Source: Chloroflexota bacterium | GTDB lineage: Bacteria; Chloroflexota; Anaerolineae; Anaerolineales; DRMV01 | Length of the DNA stretch: 14,089 nt | Reading direction: 5' to 3' | NCBI GenBank assembly: GCA_013153375.1 | Contig: JAADEN010000069.1 | Span: 1 to 14,089 of the forward strand | Shown here: positions 1 to 6,457 of the stretch, piece by piece | How the letters are laid out: each line of letters begins with the position of its first letter | Numbering within the stretch: position 1 is the first letter of the stretch | Notes under the pieces: generated by a model | Databases searched by the model: none | Told to the model about the DNA's origin: nothing | What the model saw: the letters and a program-made list of their open reading frames with translations, nothing else | Program-made: the position numbers and the translations under genes

Positions 1-297
1 CCGCCGGAGGCCATGGGGGCGGCCCGGCTGGGTCGGCTCGTTCGGATGCTTTGGCGCATCGAGAATAGCCTCCATTACCGCCGAGATGTCACCTTTCAGG
101 AGGACCGCTTACAAACCAAGTGGGCCCAGGTGGGGCAAGCCATGGCGGTGCTCCATCATGCGGTCATAGCGGTGTTGCAGGTGCTGGGATGCCGCAACCA
201 TGCCCGCGCCCGACGCTGGCTGGGGGGTCATGTGGCCCTCATGGCGCAAGCCTTGGGCCGTGGGTTGGGTTTGGCCATCCCGCCTCTACCTCCCTGA
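1..297 (+). CDS. ISAs1-type transposase, C-terminal fragment (5' end outside window)
   Basis: The frame is open from base 1 and ends at TGA 295-297, giving about 98 residues with no start visible. The block WRIENSLHYRRDVTFQED (residues about 18-35) is the C-terminal signature of ISAs1/IS4-like DDE transposases. In that family the Glu of the IEN triplet is the third catalytic acid; here it is Glu21 of the visible part. After it, the usual Arg/Lys-rich stretch (often RIRKGNAP-like) is replaced by RLQTKWAQVGQAM, then a hydrophobic helix and an RNHARARRWL segment typical of the tail of these proteins. Known role: cut-and-paste transposition in the cytoplasm. The remainder of the protein lies to the left, so whether the copy is intact cannot be judged. 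Its stop is only 36 nt before the rplJ promoter, so the element abuts the ribosomal protein operon. Confidence 0.8.
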   Translation, partial: PPEAMGAARLGRLVRMLWRIENSLHYRRDVTFQEDRLQTKWAQVGQAMAVLHHAVIAVLQVLGCRNHARARRWLGGHVALMAQALGRGLGLAIPPLPP

Positions 298-300
298 CTT

Positions 301-313
301 TGCAATGACCCTG
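301..313. repeat. Candidate right terminal inverted repeat of the ISAs1-type element
   Basis: Immediately after the transposase stop lies TGCAATGACCCTG, which reads CAGGGTCATTGCA from the outside inward. A CAGGG-like tip a few bases beyond the transposase stop fits compact ISAs1-type elements from memory. The matching left end is outside the window and no target duplication can be checked, so this is a proposal from position and sequence style. Confidence 0.3.
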
Positions 314-332
314 CGCAACTTGGCCGTCGCTC

Positions 333-361
333 TGGACAAAGGCCCGCTTTTGCGGTACAAT
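333..361 (+). promoter_or_regulatory. Sigma70-type promoter for rplJ-rplL
   Basis: A -35 box TGGACA (333-338, 5 of 6 to TTGACA) and a -10 box TACAAT (356-361, 5 of 6 to TATAAT) are separated by exactly 17 nt. Transcription would begin near 368, just before the L10 leader, giving an untranslated leader of about 175 nt before rplJ. It lies outside the presumed IS end at about 313, so it belongs to the ribosomal protein operon rather than the element. Confidence 0.7.
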
Positions 362-390
362 GCGCTGCGCTTCGGGACAACCGAAGATTC

Positions 391-515
391 GCCGTAGACC
401 GCAGGGGCCGACAGAGGCTTAAATCACCTGCCGAGGCGAGGAACCGAAGAACGACCCTGGTGTGCAGGGCGTTCGCGCGTGCCTTCCCCTCGGCGGTGAA
501 GGCGCTTTTGTTTTT
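391..515 (+). promoter_or_regulatory. Ribosomal protein L10 leader with attenuation switch
   Basis: The stretch GCCGTAGACCGCAGGGGCC (391-409) followed by ACCTGCCGAGG (426-436) closely resembles the conserved core of the L10 leader (Rfam L10_leader), the mRNA site bound by L10-(L12)n for autoregulation. In one fold GCAGG (401-405) pairs with CCTGC (427-431), the core seen in L10 leaders. In the alternative fold GCCGAGG (430-436) pairs perfectly with CCTCGGC (488-494), and ACC (426-428) with GGT (495-497) around a bulged T. That second pairing occupies the loop and part of the 3' arm region of the terminator at 479-515, so the two are unlikely to coexist. A further hairpin lies at 449-474 (GAACG/CGTTC and CCCTG/CAGGG with one bulged A). 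Expected logic: excess L10-L12 stabilises the first fold, frees the terminator and lowers transcription of rplJ-rplL. Confidence 0.85.
479..515 (+). terminator. Leader intrinsic terminator (attenuator) before rplJ
   Basis: GTGCCTTC (479-486) pairs with GAAGGCGC (498-505), including one G-U pair, around an 11-nt loop; TTTTGTTTTT follows (506-515). This is a textbook intrinsic terminator placed 28 nt before the rplJ start and after the L10-binding core, as in attenuated L10 leaders. Its loop holds the bases that can pair back to the leader core at 430-436. Confidence 0.8.
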
Positions 516-543
516 CGGCCCCCACACTCAGGAGGTGGACGCC

Positions 544-1098
544 TTGGCTATCACCAAAGCCCGCAAACGAGAGTTGGTCGCGCTGTACCGGGAACTGCTG
601 GGAGACAGCCAGGCCCTGGTCATCGCGTCCTTTCGGGGCTTGAGCGTCGCGGAGACGGAAAAACTCCGCCATGCAGTGCGGGAATCGGGTGGCCGCTTGA
701 TGGTGGTGAAAAACACCCTGGTCAAGATCGCGCTCGACGAGAGCGGCTATCCCTTGCCCGAGGATGCGTCCGTCTTTGAAGGCACCACCATGGTCGCCTT
801 CGCGCTGCAAGATCCGGCTGCGACGGCCAAAGCCGTGGCCGACTTCGCCAAGGAGCACGAACGCGCGCTGCGCATCAAGGCCGGTTATCTGGGCATGCAG
901 CCCGTGACGGCCGAGCAGGTCAAGCAACTGGCCAGTCTGCCGCCGTTGCCGGTGCTGCGGGCTCAGTTGCTGGGCACCATCATGGCGCCCGCGTCGCAGT
1001 TGGTGCGTTTGCTGGCCGAACCGGCCCGCCAGTTGGCGGCCGTGGTTCGGGCCTACAGCGAGAAAGACGGCGCTCAAGCCGAAGCGACCGCGGCGTAG
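544..1098 (+). CDS. rplJ: Large-subunit ribosomal protein L10 (uL10)
   Basis: This 184-residue protein matches the L10 family in length and sequence. The N-terminus (M)AITKARKRELVALYRELL, the SFRGLSVAETEKLR segment, the MVVKNTLVKIAL block (residues about 53-64) and the FEGTTMVAFA block (about 78-87) are family landmarks. The C-terminal helix from about residue 137 is the region that binds L7/L12 dimers to form the ribosomal stalk. The start is taken as TTG at 544: a GGAGGTG ribosome binding site (531-537) lies 6 nt upstream, and the L10 family usually begins MAITK or similar. An in-frame GTG at 460 would place coding sequence over the terminator hairpin and is rejected. rplL follows after 66 nt. 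Expression is probably controlled by the L10 leader just upstream. The rplK-rplA genes usually found before rplJ are absent here; a transposase sits in that position. Confidence 0.95.
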   Translation: MAITKARKRELVALYRELLGDSQALVIASFRGLSVAETEKLRHAVRESGGRLMVVKNTLVKIALDESGYPLPEDASVFEGTTMVAFALQDPAATAKAVADFAKEHERALRIKAGYLGMQPVTAEQVKQLASLPPLPVLRAQLLGTIMAPASQLVRLLAEPARQLAAVVRAYSEKDGAQAEATAA

Positions 1099-1164
1099 CC
1101 CGGTCGTGGTGTGTCGTGTACGCGTGAAATCATCCCGTGAATCATCCCTGCAGGAGGATTTGTC

Positions 1165-1548
1165 ATGGCCGATCTGGAAAAACTGGTTGAAGAACTCAGC
1201 CAACTCACCGTGATGGAAGCCGCGGAACTGGTCAAGATGCTGGAAGAGAAGTGGGGCGTGTCCGCGGCCGCGCCGGTGGCCGTGGCTGCGGTGGCCGGGG
1301 CTCCGGGCGCGGCGGCCGAAGAGGCCAAGGAAGAAAAGACCGAGTTCGATGTGGTGCTCAAGGACACCGGCCCCAAGAAGATTCAGGTCATCAAGGCCAT
1401 CCGCCAGTTGACCAGCCTGGGTCTGAAAGAGGCCAAGCAGGTGGCCGAGACGCCGGGCTCCAAGATTCTGGAAGGCGTGAGCAAGGAAGAAGCCGAAGCG
1501 GCCAAGGCCAAGTTGGAAGAGGCCGGCGCGACGGTGGAGATCGTCTAA
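1165..1548 (+). CDS. rplL: Large-subunit ribosomal protein L7/L12 (bL12)
   Basis: The protein has 127 residues, normal for L12. It has an N-terminal dimerisation helix pair (ADLEKLVEELSQLTVMEAAELVKMLEEKWGV), an Ala/Val/Gly-rich hinge (about residues 30-52), and the globular C-terminal domain that contacts translational GTPases (EKTEFDVVLKDTGPKKIQVIKAIR, then LGLKEAK, then GVSKEEAEAAKAKLEEAGA). The segment after LGLKEAK reads QVAETPGSKILEGV instead of the more common LVEGAPKPVKEGV, a family variant in the loop before the last helix. AGGAGG (1152-1157) lies 7 nt before the ATG. It is co-transcribed with rplJ, and a hairpin terminator follows the stop. L12 is present in several copies per ribosome, so stronger translation than rplJ is expected. 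Confidence 0.96.
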   Translation: MADLEKLVEELSQLTVMEAAELVKMLEEKWGVSAAAPVAVAAVAGAPGAAAEEAKEEKTEFDVVLKDTGPKKIQVIKAIRQLTSLGLKEAKQVAETPGSKILEGVSKEEAEAAKAKLEEAGATVEIV

Positions 1549-1566
1549 GCGGTTCTACGGCAGCGA

Positions 1567-1599
1567 AGCGGGCCCGCCATGCGCGGGCCCGTTGCTTTT
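1567..1599 (+). terminator. Probable intrinsic terminator after rplL
   Basis: CGGGCCCGC (1569-1577) and GCGGGCCCG (1583-1591) form a perfect 9-bp GC stem with a 5-nt loop, extended by G-T and A-T pairs, and followed by TTGCTTTT (1592-1599). The T-tract is interrupted, so some read-through into cobU (starting 20 nt later) is likely. Confidence 0.65.
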
Positions 1600-1618
1600 C
1601 GCGCTCAGGAGGGCCGGC

Positions 1619-2152
1619 ATGCCTCCGGGTTTGATCATGCTCATTGGCGGCGCGCGCAGCGGCAAAAGCGCGCTGGCCGTGCGCTGGGCCGCGGCCCTGG
1701 GCCGCGAGCAGGTGACTTTTCTGGCCACCGCGCGCGCCGAGGACGACGAGATGCGGCAGCGCATCGCGGCCCATCGGGCCCAGCGTCCGGCGGAATGGCT
1801 CACCCTGGAAACCCCGCGCCATGTGGGCCGCGCGCTGGCGCGCGTGCCCCATCGGGTGGCCATCCTGGATTGCTTGACCCTGTTGGTCTCCAACGCCCTG
1901 CTGGAAGAGGGGAAGGCCGCGGTCGAAGCCGAAATCCGCGAACTTTTGGACGCGTGGCGCGCCTGGCGTGGCACGCTGTTGGTCGTCACCAACGAGGTGG
2001 GTCAGGGCATCGTGCCCGTCAATCCGCTGGCGCGGCGCTATCAAGACGCCCTGGGATGGGCCAACCAGCAAGTGCGGGCCGCGTCCACGGCCGCGTACTA
2101 CCTGGTCGCGGGCGGTGTGGTGCCTTTGCAAGCCCCGCCGGCCCAACCGTAG
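1619..2152 (+). CDS. cobU: Bifunctional adenosylcobinamide kinase / cobinamide-phosphate guanylyltransferase
   Basis: The 177-residue product has the CobU/CobP family pattern. There is a Walker A loop GGARSGKS (residues 10-17), the FLATARAEDDEM segment (34-45), then RIAAHRAQRPAEW (48-60), where the guanylylated His of Salmonella CobU lies (His52 is the candidate). DCLTLLVSN (84-92) and VTNEVGQGIVP (123-133), then LARRYQDALGWANQQVRAAS (137-156), are also family blocks. Known reactions: phosphorylation of adenosylcobinamide, then transfer of GMP to give AdoCbi-GDP, the activated intermediate for attaching the lower ligand of vitamin B12; the enzyme is cytoplasmic. The start at ATG 1619 has AGGAGGG (1607-1613) 5 nt upstream; a longer frame upstream lies over the rplL terminator. 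No other cobalamin gene is in the window, and the neighbouring phosphorelay genes face it tail to tail. Expression may rely on read-through from rplJL. Confidence 0.93.
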   Translation: MPPGLIMLIGGARSGKSALAVRWAAALGREQVTFLATARAEDDEMRQRIAAHRAQRPAEWLTLETPRHVGRALARVPHRVAILDCLTLLVSNALLEEGKAAVEAEIRELLDAWRAWRGTLLVVTNEVGQGIVPVNPLARRYQDALGWANQQVRAASTAAYYLVAGGVVPLQAPPAQP

Positions 2153-2181
2153 GTTCATCCCCCCGGTTTTGAGGCGGTGCC

Positions 2182-2580
2182 TCACTCAGGACACGGGTCG
2201 CCCCGCTCGGTCGCGATGGCCCGCCGCAGCCGCATGGCCAGATCGCGCAACTGGGTAAAACTGACGGGCTTGAGCAGCACCAGGTCGCTCTCGTTCTGCA
2301 ACGGATCGGCCATGTGCGGGTTGCCGGTGGCCAGGATGACGCGCGTGGCCGCGAAGCGCGGCTCGCGGCGCAGGTAGGCCAGGATGTCATCGCCCAGCGC
2401 GACGGGCAGGTGCAAGTCGAGCACCACCAGCGCGGGCGTGTGACGCTGCAAGTAGGTCAGGGCTTCTCGACCGTCCGCGGCCATGTCCACGGGCGCGAAA
2501 CCCGCGGCTTCTACGGCTTTGACGAAAATTTCGCGCTGAAACGCGTCGTCTTCCACGATCAGCGCGGGGTATGCGCTCAT
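2182..2580 (-). CDS. Single-domain (CheY-like) response regulator
   Basis: The protein has 132 residues and consists only of a receiver domain. The acidic pocket is VEDD (residues 9-12), the phospho-acceptor Asp55 lies in VLDLHLP (53-59), the conserved Thr85 is in LATGN, and Lys104 is in LLKPVS; all catalytic positions are intact. There is no DNA-binding or enzymatic output domain, so it probably acts by binding a partner or as a phosphorelay intermediate. Its ATG overlaps the stop of the upstream histidine kinase gene in an ATGA (2577-2580), so the two are translationally coupled and almost certainly partners. It is the last gene of the phoU-kinase-regulator cluster and converges with cobU, leaving only 29 nt between the two stops. 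Confidence 0.9.
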   Translation of the reverse strand: MSAYPALIVEDDAFQREIFVKAVEAAGFAPVDMAADGREALTYLQRHTPALVVLDLHLPVALGDDILAYLRREPRFAATRVILATGNPHMADPLQNESDLVLLKPVSFTQLRDLAMRLRRAIATERGDPCPE

Positions 2581-4754
2581 GGCTCAGGCACCTCCTCGGT
2601 TAGCGGCCGGGTCTCTTCCTGCGCGACGGCGGCCGAAGGCGGCGGCGCGGTGTCCGCGTCGGCGAACACCACGGTGAACACCGAGCCCTGCCCTTCCGCG
2701 CTCCACACTTCGATCTCGCCGTTTAGGCGCTCCACCAACGAGCGCACAATGTAAAGCCCCAGGCCCAGCCCCGGCGCGCCGGACATCTTGACATGGCTGC
2801 GGGTGTAGAAGGGGTCGAAGATGCGCTGCTGCTCCTCCGCGCTCATGCCCACGCCGGTGTCGCTCACCGAGATGGCCCAGTGCTCGTCGTCGCGGCGGTA
2901 CACGCGCACGGTCACCCCGCCCTCTTTGGTAAATTTGAGCGCGTTGCTCACCAGGTTGGTCAACACGCTGCGCAACAGGCGCGGATCCAGGTACACCGTG
3001 AGGGGGGCGTCGGGCTCCAGCGCGACATCCAAGCCCAGGCCGCGCTTCTGCGCCAACACCCACAGGCTGGAGCGCACCGTGGCGAGCAACTTGGGCAGGG
3101 ACACCACCCGAGGCTTCATTTGCAAGGAATTGGACTCCATCTCCGCGTGCAAGAGGAGCATGGAGATCAATTCGCGCATGTAGTAGGCCGACGAAAGGAT
3201 GGCCTCCAGGCGCTCTTTTTGTTCCTCGTTGACGGCCCCGAACACGCCCTGCTGCAACATGTCGGCGTAGCCGACGATGGCGCCCAAAGGGGTGCGCAAG
3301 TCGTGGCTGATGGTCGCGAGCAGGGCGGATTTGAACGCCAGGGCCTGCTCGGTCTGGGTCTTGGCCTCTTTGAGTTCCCGAATCAGGTGCTTGCGCTGGG
3401 TGATGTCCTGCTTGACCGCGATGAAGTGGGTGATGCGGCCCTGCTCGTCGGGCACGGGCGCGATGGTCTGTTCTTCGTAATAGAGACTGCCGTCTTTGCG
3501 GCGGTTGACGAACTCGCCGTGCCAGACGCGCCCCGATTTGATGGTCTGCCACAGGTCCGCGTAGAACGCGTCGTCGTGGTAGCCCGAGCGCAGAATGCGC
3601 GGCGTGCGCCCGATGGCTTCCTCGGGTGTGTATCCTGTCACGCGGGTGAACGCGGGGTTCACATACTCGATGACGCCCTCCGCGTCGGTGATCACGATGC
3701 CGTGCGCGCTGTGCTCGATGGCCCGCCACAGTTTGCGCAGTTCCATCTCCGACTTCTTGCGCTCGGTGATGTCCAGGCTGTACTCGATCATGAAGCGCAC
3801 ATCGCCTTTCTCGTCCAGAATGGGATAGCCATGCACCTCGACGAAGTACGGCTCCCCGTCGGGCGTGTAGTGCACATGCTCCACGGTGAAGGGCTCGCGC
3901 TGGGCGATGACATGCTCCAGAGGGCAAGGGTGTTCCAGGCCGTCGCACGGCGTCTCCCGCCGGTGGGTCAGGGCGTAGCAAAGGCGGGCGCTCTCGGGGC
4001 CCAGGGCGCGCGTGCGCTGATTGGCCAGCACGATCTCGTAAGTCTGGGCGTCGATCACATAGAAAGGCGCATCGACCGAATCAATGACGGTTTGCAAGAA
4101 GTCCCGCTGTTCGGTCAGCGCGTCTTGCAGGTTGAGCAAACGCCGCCAGTGGCGCTTTTGGATCAACGCCATGATCCAGATGGGGCCGCCGATGCCCCAC
4201 AGCAGGCCGTACAACAGCGCCACTTCGCGCGGCGGCACGCCCAACACGCCCGGAATCCACCACACGCTGTGGATGATGAGCAAAATGCTCACCAACGACA
4301 TCCAGGGCGACAGCAGCATCGCGGCCAACAGCAAGGGGAACAACAACCAGATCAACTGGGAGAGGATGATGTACCGCGCGGGCGTGACCAGCATGGTGAT
4401 GGCCGTGTGGGGTTGGGCCCAATTGGCGTAGAACAGCAGATGGGGCAGCACGGTCAGCCCCACCACGCTGCTCAGGGCCGCCCACATGAAGTACCGGGTG
4501 CGGCTCAGGATGTACATGCCGACCAGCAGCGGCAGCACATACAGCAGATGCGTCAGGGGGAAGGAACGGCCCGAGGCCAGCCACCACAGGAATTCGGCCC
4601 CGAACGCGCCCAGCCAGATCAACAGGCTGGCCGCGGTCAGCCGGGCCTGAAGTTGCTGTTCGTTGCGCGGCACCTGGGGGTCGGGACGGGTGACCGCGTC
4701 GGCCCAGGCGACGAAACGCGCGCCCAGCCGCTGAATCCTCTGAGGAACTTTCAC
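2577..4754 (-). CDS. Membrane-anchored PAS-PAS sensor histidine kinase
   Basis: With a GTG start at 4754 the protein has 725 residues. Residues about 39-199 are hydrophobic, with roughly six membrane segments (for example LTAASLLIWLGAFGAEFLWW and LLYGLLWGIGGPIWIMALIQ). Two PAS domains follow (about 218-330 and 340-455). The first carries Cys259, Cys270 and Cys277 with nearby His residues; the second is a canonical PAS (GIVITDAEGVIEYVNPAF, then GYTPEEAIGR, ending ITHFIAVKQDITQRK). The HisKA phospho-acceptor is His484 in ISHDLRTPLG. The ATPase domain shows the N box LVSNALKFT (Asn604), G1 DTGVGM, F box FDPFY and G2 GLGLGLYI. The GTG start has GGAGG (4760-4764) 5 nt upstream, 10 nt after the phoU stop. 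An in-frame ATG at 4799 would overlap phoU by 35 nt and is less likely. Known role: autophosphorylation and transfer to a receiver, here probably the overlapping downstream gene. The signal is unknown. Confidence 0.92.
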   Translation of the reverse strand: MKVPQRIQRLGARFVAWADAVTRPDPQVPRNEQQLQARLTAASLLIWLGAFGAEFLWWLASGRSFPLTHLLYVLPLLVGMYILSRTRYFMWAALSSVVGLTVLPHLLFYANWAQPHTAITMLVTPARYIILSQLIWLLFPLLLAAMLLSPWMSLVSILLIIHSVWWIPGVLGVPPREVALLYGLLWGIGGPIWIMALIQKRHWRRLLNLQDALTEQRDFLQTVIDSVDAPFYVIDAQTYEIVLANQRTRALGPESARLCYALTHRRETPCDGLEHPCPLEHVIAQREPFTVEHVHYTPDGEPYFVEVHGYPILDEKGDVRFMIEYSLDITERKKSEMELRKLWRAIEHSAHGIVITDAEGVIEYVNPAFTRVTGYTPEEAIGRTPRILRSGYHDDAFYADLWQTIKSGRVWHGEFVNRRKDGSLYYEEQTIAPVPDEQGRITHFIAVKQDITQRKHLIRELKEAKTQTEQALAFKSALLATISHDLRTPLGAIVGYADMLQQGVFGAVNEEQKERLEAILSSAYYMRELISMLLLHAEMESNSLQMKPRVVSLPKLLATVRSSLWVLAQKRGLGLDVALEPDAPLTVYLDPRLLRSVLTNLVSNALKFTKEGGVTVRVYRRDDEHWAISVSDTGVGMSAEEQQRIFDPFYTRSHVKMSGAPGLGLGLYIVRSLVERLNGEIEVWSAEGQGSVFTVVFADADTAPPPSAAVAQEETRPLTEEVPEP

Positions 4755-4764
4755 CCTCGCCTCC

Positions 4765-5448
4765 TCAGCCGATGTCGAAGAGCGCGTCGTCCGAGACATC
4801 CAACTCCACCATCTCGCCCGTGACGGTGAAGATGGTGCGTTCGCAGATGTTGGTCACCCGGTCCGCAAAGCGTTCGATGTTGTGCGCGGCCCAAATCAAG
4901 AAGTTGGCCTGATCGATGGTCTGAGGACGCTGCAACATGATGGCGATGAGTTCGCGGTAAATCTGGTTGTACAACTGATCGACCATATCGTCCTCGCGCG
5001 GGATGCGCCGCGCGGTCTCCACATCGCCCTCCAGGAACGCGGTCAAGGCGCGCTGGAGCATGCCCGTGGCCAGTTCGGTCATCCGGGGCAGGTCGATGAG
5101 GGGCTTGATGAGGGGCTGGTCGCCCAAGAGCAAAGTGATCTTGGCGATGCCCTTGGCATAATCGCCCATGCGCTCCAACTCGCCCGCGATGTCCAGCACC
5201 GAGGCCAGAAAGCGCAGGTCGTGGGCCATGGGCTGCTGGGTGGCGATGGTGATCAGGGCCTGCTGCTCGATGGCGTAACGCTTGGCGTTGATGACCTGAT
5301 CGTTCTCATAGACCTGCCGTGCGGCGGCCAGGTCACGGCGCTTGAGCGCGTCCATCGCGTCCTGTGCGGCCCGGATGACCAGATCGCCCAGCTCGCGCAG
5401 CGCGGCGCGCAACTCTTGCAGATGCATCTCCAAAGTTTTACGCGTCAT
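4765..5448 (-). CDS. phoU: Phosphate signalling/uptake regulator PhoU
   Basis: The 227-residue, largely helical protein matches PhoU in length and in the two-repeat architecture of three-helix bundles. Each repeat has the family's metal-binding ExxxD motif: ELERMGDYAKGI (Glu92, Asp96) and NIERFADRVTNI (Glu192, Asp196). The N-terminus MTRKTLEMHLQELRAALRELG is also typical. PhoU proteins bind Fe/Mn clusters, and they connect the phosphate transporter PstSCAB to a PhoR-type kinase to restrain phosphate uptake and Pho signalling. No pst genes are in this window. GGGAGGTG (5457-5464) lies 8 nt before the ATG. A TATAAT box about 90 nt upstream suggests that phoU heads the phoU-kinase-regulator operon. 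The adjacent kinase is therefore a candidate PhoU partner, although the regulator lacks the DNA-binding domain of PhoB. Confidence 0.94.
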   Translation of the reverse strand: MTRKTLEMHLQELRAALRELGDLVIRAAQDAMDALKRRDLAAARQVYENDQVINAKRYAIEQQALITIATQQPMAHDLRFLASVLDIAGELERMGDYAKGIAKITLLLGDQPLIKPLIDLPRMTELATGMLQRALTAFLEGDVETARRIPREDDMVDQLYNQIYRELIAIMLQRPQTIDQANFLIWAAHNIERFADRVTNICERTIFTVTGEMVELDVSDDALFDIG

Positions 5449-5534
5449 GGGGATTCACCTCCCGGCGGGCCGGCCTCCGAGCGAACCCCTGCGGCGGCTC
5501 GCGCACCCAGAGAGCCGGGCGAGATTTCCCCTTC

Positions 5535-5540
5535 ATTATA
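5535..5540 (-). promoter_or_regulatory. Probable -10 box of the phoU operon promoter
   Basis: On the minus strand a perfect TATAAT lies at 5540-5535 in the 160-nt gap between tlyA and phoU, giving a leader of about 80 nt. No good -35 hexamer is seen at 16-18 nt spacing (GTGCGA at 17 nt, 3 of 6), so the assignment rests mainly on the -10 and the location. Confidence 0.5.
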
Positions 5541-5608
5541 ACGGCAATGGCCGGGGTTCGCACGCGCAATTTGCAGAGGATTGGCCCCTTGGGCCGTGGT
5601 TTGGCGGC

Positions 5609-6424
5609 TCAAGACGCGCGTCGCCGCGCATCCCGCTGGGCGCGGGCGGCTTCCAGCGCGTCCGCCAGGGCCTGGGCCGAAAGGCGGGCCGAGCCGGGAT
5701 AGTGCCAATGCAGCAGGAACTCCACATTGCCCTTGGGCCCCAGCACGGGCGAAGGGATGAGCCCGCGCGCCGCGTAACCCTGCGCGTACGCAGCCGCGAG
5801 CACGCTCTCCAGGGCCGCGCGCCACAGCGCAGGATCGCGAATCACGCCCTTGCCTCGGGCCGCGGCTTGCCGTCCGACCTCGAATTGGGGCTTGATCAGC
5901 GCGATGCCCTGGCCTCCCGCGGGCTTCAGCCAACCTTTGAGCACGGGCCACAGTTTGGTCAACGAGATGAAGGACACATCGGTGGTGATCAGATCCACCG
6001 GCTCGGGCAGACGCTCCAGGTAGCGGGCGTTGACGCCTTCCATGACCACGACGCGCGGATCCTGGCGCAGTTTCCAGTGCAGTTGGCCGCGGCCCACATC
6101 CACCGCGTACACCCGCCGCGCGCCGTGCTGCAGCAGGCAGTCGGTGAACCCGCCCGTGGACGCGCCCACATCCGCGGCCACCGCGCCCTCCACGGGCACG
6201 GGGAAGGCTTCCAGGGCCGCGGCCAACTTCTCGCCCCCGCGGGAGACGAAGCGCGGCCCGGGGACGACCTCCAGCCGCGCGTCGGGGGGCAACGGGGTGC
6301 CGGGTTTGACCACGACCTGCCCGTCGGCCCGCACGCGGCCGGCCTGGATCAGGCGGCGGGCCTGGGCGCGGGTCTCGGCCAGGCCCTGCTGCACCAGCAG
6401 GAGATCGGCGCGGATTTTGGACAT
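5609..6424 (-). CDS. tlyA: TlyA-family rRNA 2'-O-methyltransferase (S4 + FtsJ-like fold)
   Basis: From ATG 6424 the protein has 271 residues, the normal TlyA size. An N-terminal S4 RNA-binding domain (about residues 3-62, SKIRADLLLVQQGLAETRAQARRL) joins a Rossmann methyltransferase domain. SAM binding is indicated by ADVGASTGGFTDCLL (84-98) and YAVDVG (106-111). The expected K-D-K-E catalytic residues are present: Lys66 in SRGGEKL, Asp149 in TTDVSF, Lys178 in LIKPQFE and Glu235 in GNVEFLL. Known activity in mycobacteria: 2'-O-methylation of cytidines in 16S and 23S rRNA, linked to capreomycin sensitivity; some relatives methylate only 16S rRNA. The frame is open for 33 more codons upstream, but that part is Arg-rich and does not match the family, whereas ATG 6424 follows AGGTGGAGG (6428-6436). 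The gene lies 105 nt downstream of the lipoprotein gene and upstream of phoU. Hemolysin naming of this family is historical. Confidence 0.93.
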   Translation of the reverse strand: MSKIRADLLLVQQGLAETRAQARRLIQAGRVRADGQVVVKPGTPLPPDARLEVVPGPRFVSRGGEKLAAALEAFPVPVEGAVAADVGASTGGFTDCLLQHGARRVYAVDVGRGQLHWKLRQDPRVVVMEGVNARYLERLPEPVDLITTDVSFISLTKLWPVLKGWLKPAGGQGIALIKPQFEVGRQAAARGKGVIRDPALWRAALESVLAAAYAQGYAARGLIPSPVLGPKGNVEFLLHWHYPGSARLSAQALADALEAARAQRDARRRAS

Positions 6425-6457
6425 GAGCCTCCACCTGCTCCGCTGGCGGCCGCGCGG

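Noticed and set aside
460..543. N-terminal extension of rplJ from an in-frame GTG at 460.
   Set aside because: It would translate the loop of one leader hairpin and the terminator with its T-run, has no ribosome binding site, and makes L10 longer than the family; TTG 544 has a strong GGAGGTG site.
2170..2184. TGAGGC/GCCTCA hairpin between cobU and the response regulator.
   Set aside because: Only 6 bp, no T-run on either strand, overlaps the regulator's stop; not a convincing terminator.
4755..4799. Longer histidine kinase starting at ATG 4799.
   Set aside because: It would overlap phoU by 35 nt without a good ribosome binding site, whereas GTG 4754 follows GGAGG at 5 nt.
2793..4823. A 676-codon plus-strand frame opposite the histidine kinase, and a 795-codon frame at 5342-7729.
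   Set aside because: Both are antisense to well-recognised genes and have the composition of shadow frames; the second ends in the heptad repeat.
5583..5595. GGCCC/GGGCC hairpin after tlyA as terminator.
   Set aside because: Five base pairs with a 3-nt loop and no T-run; it could be chance in GC-rich sequence.
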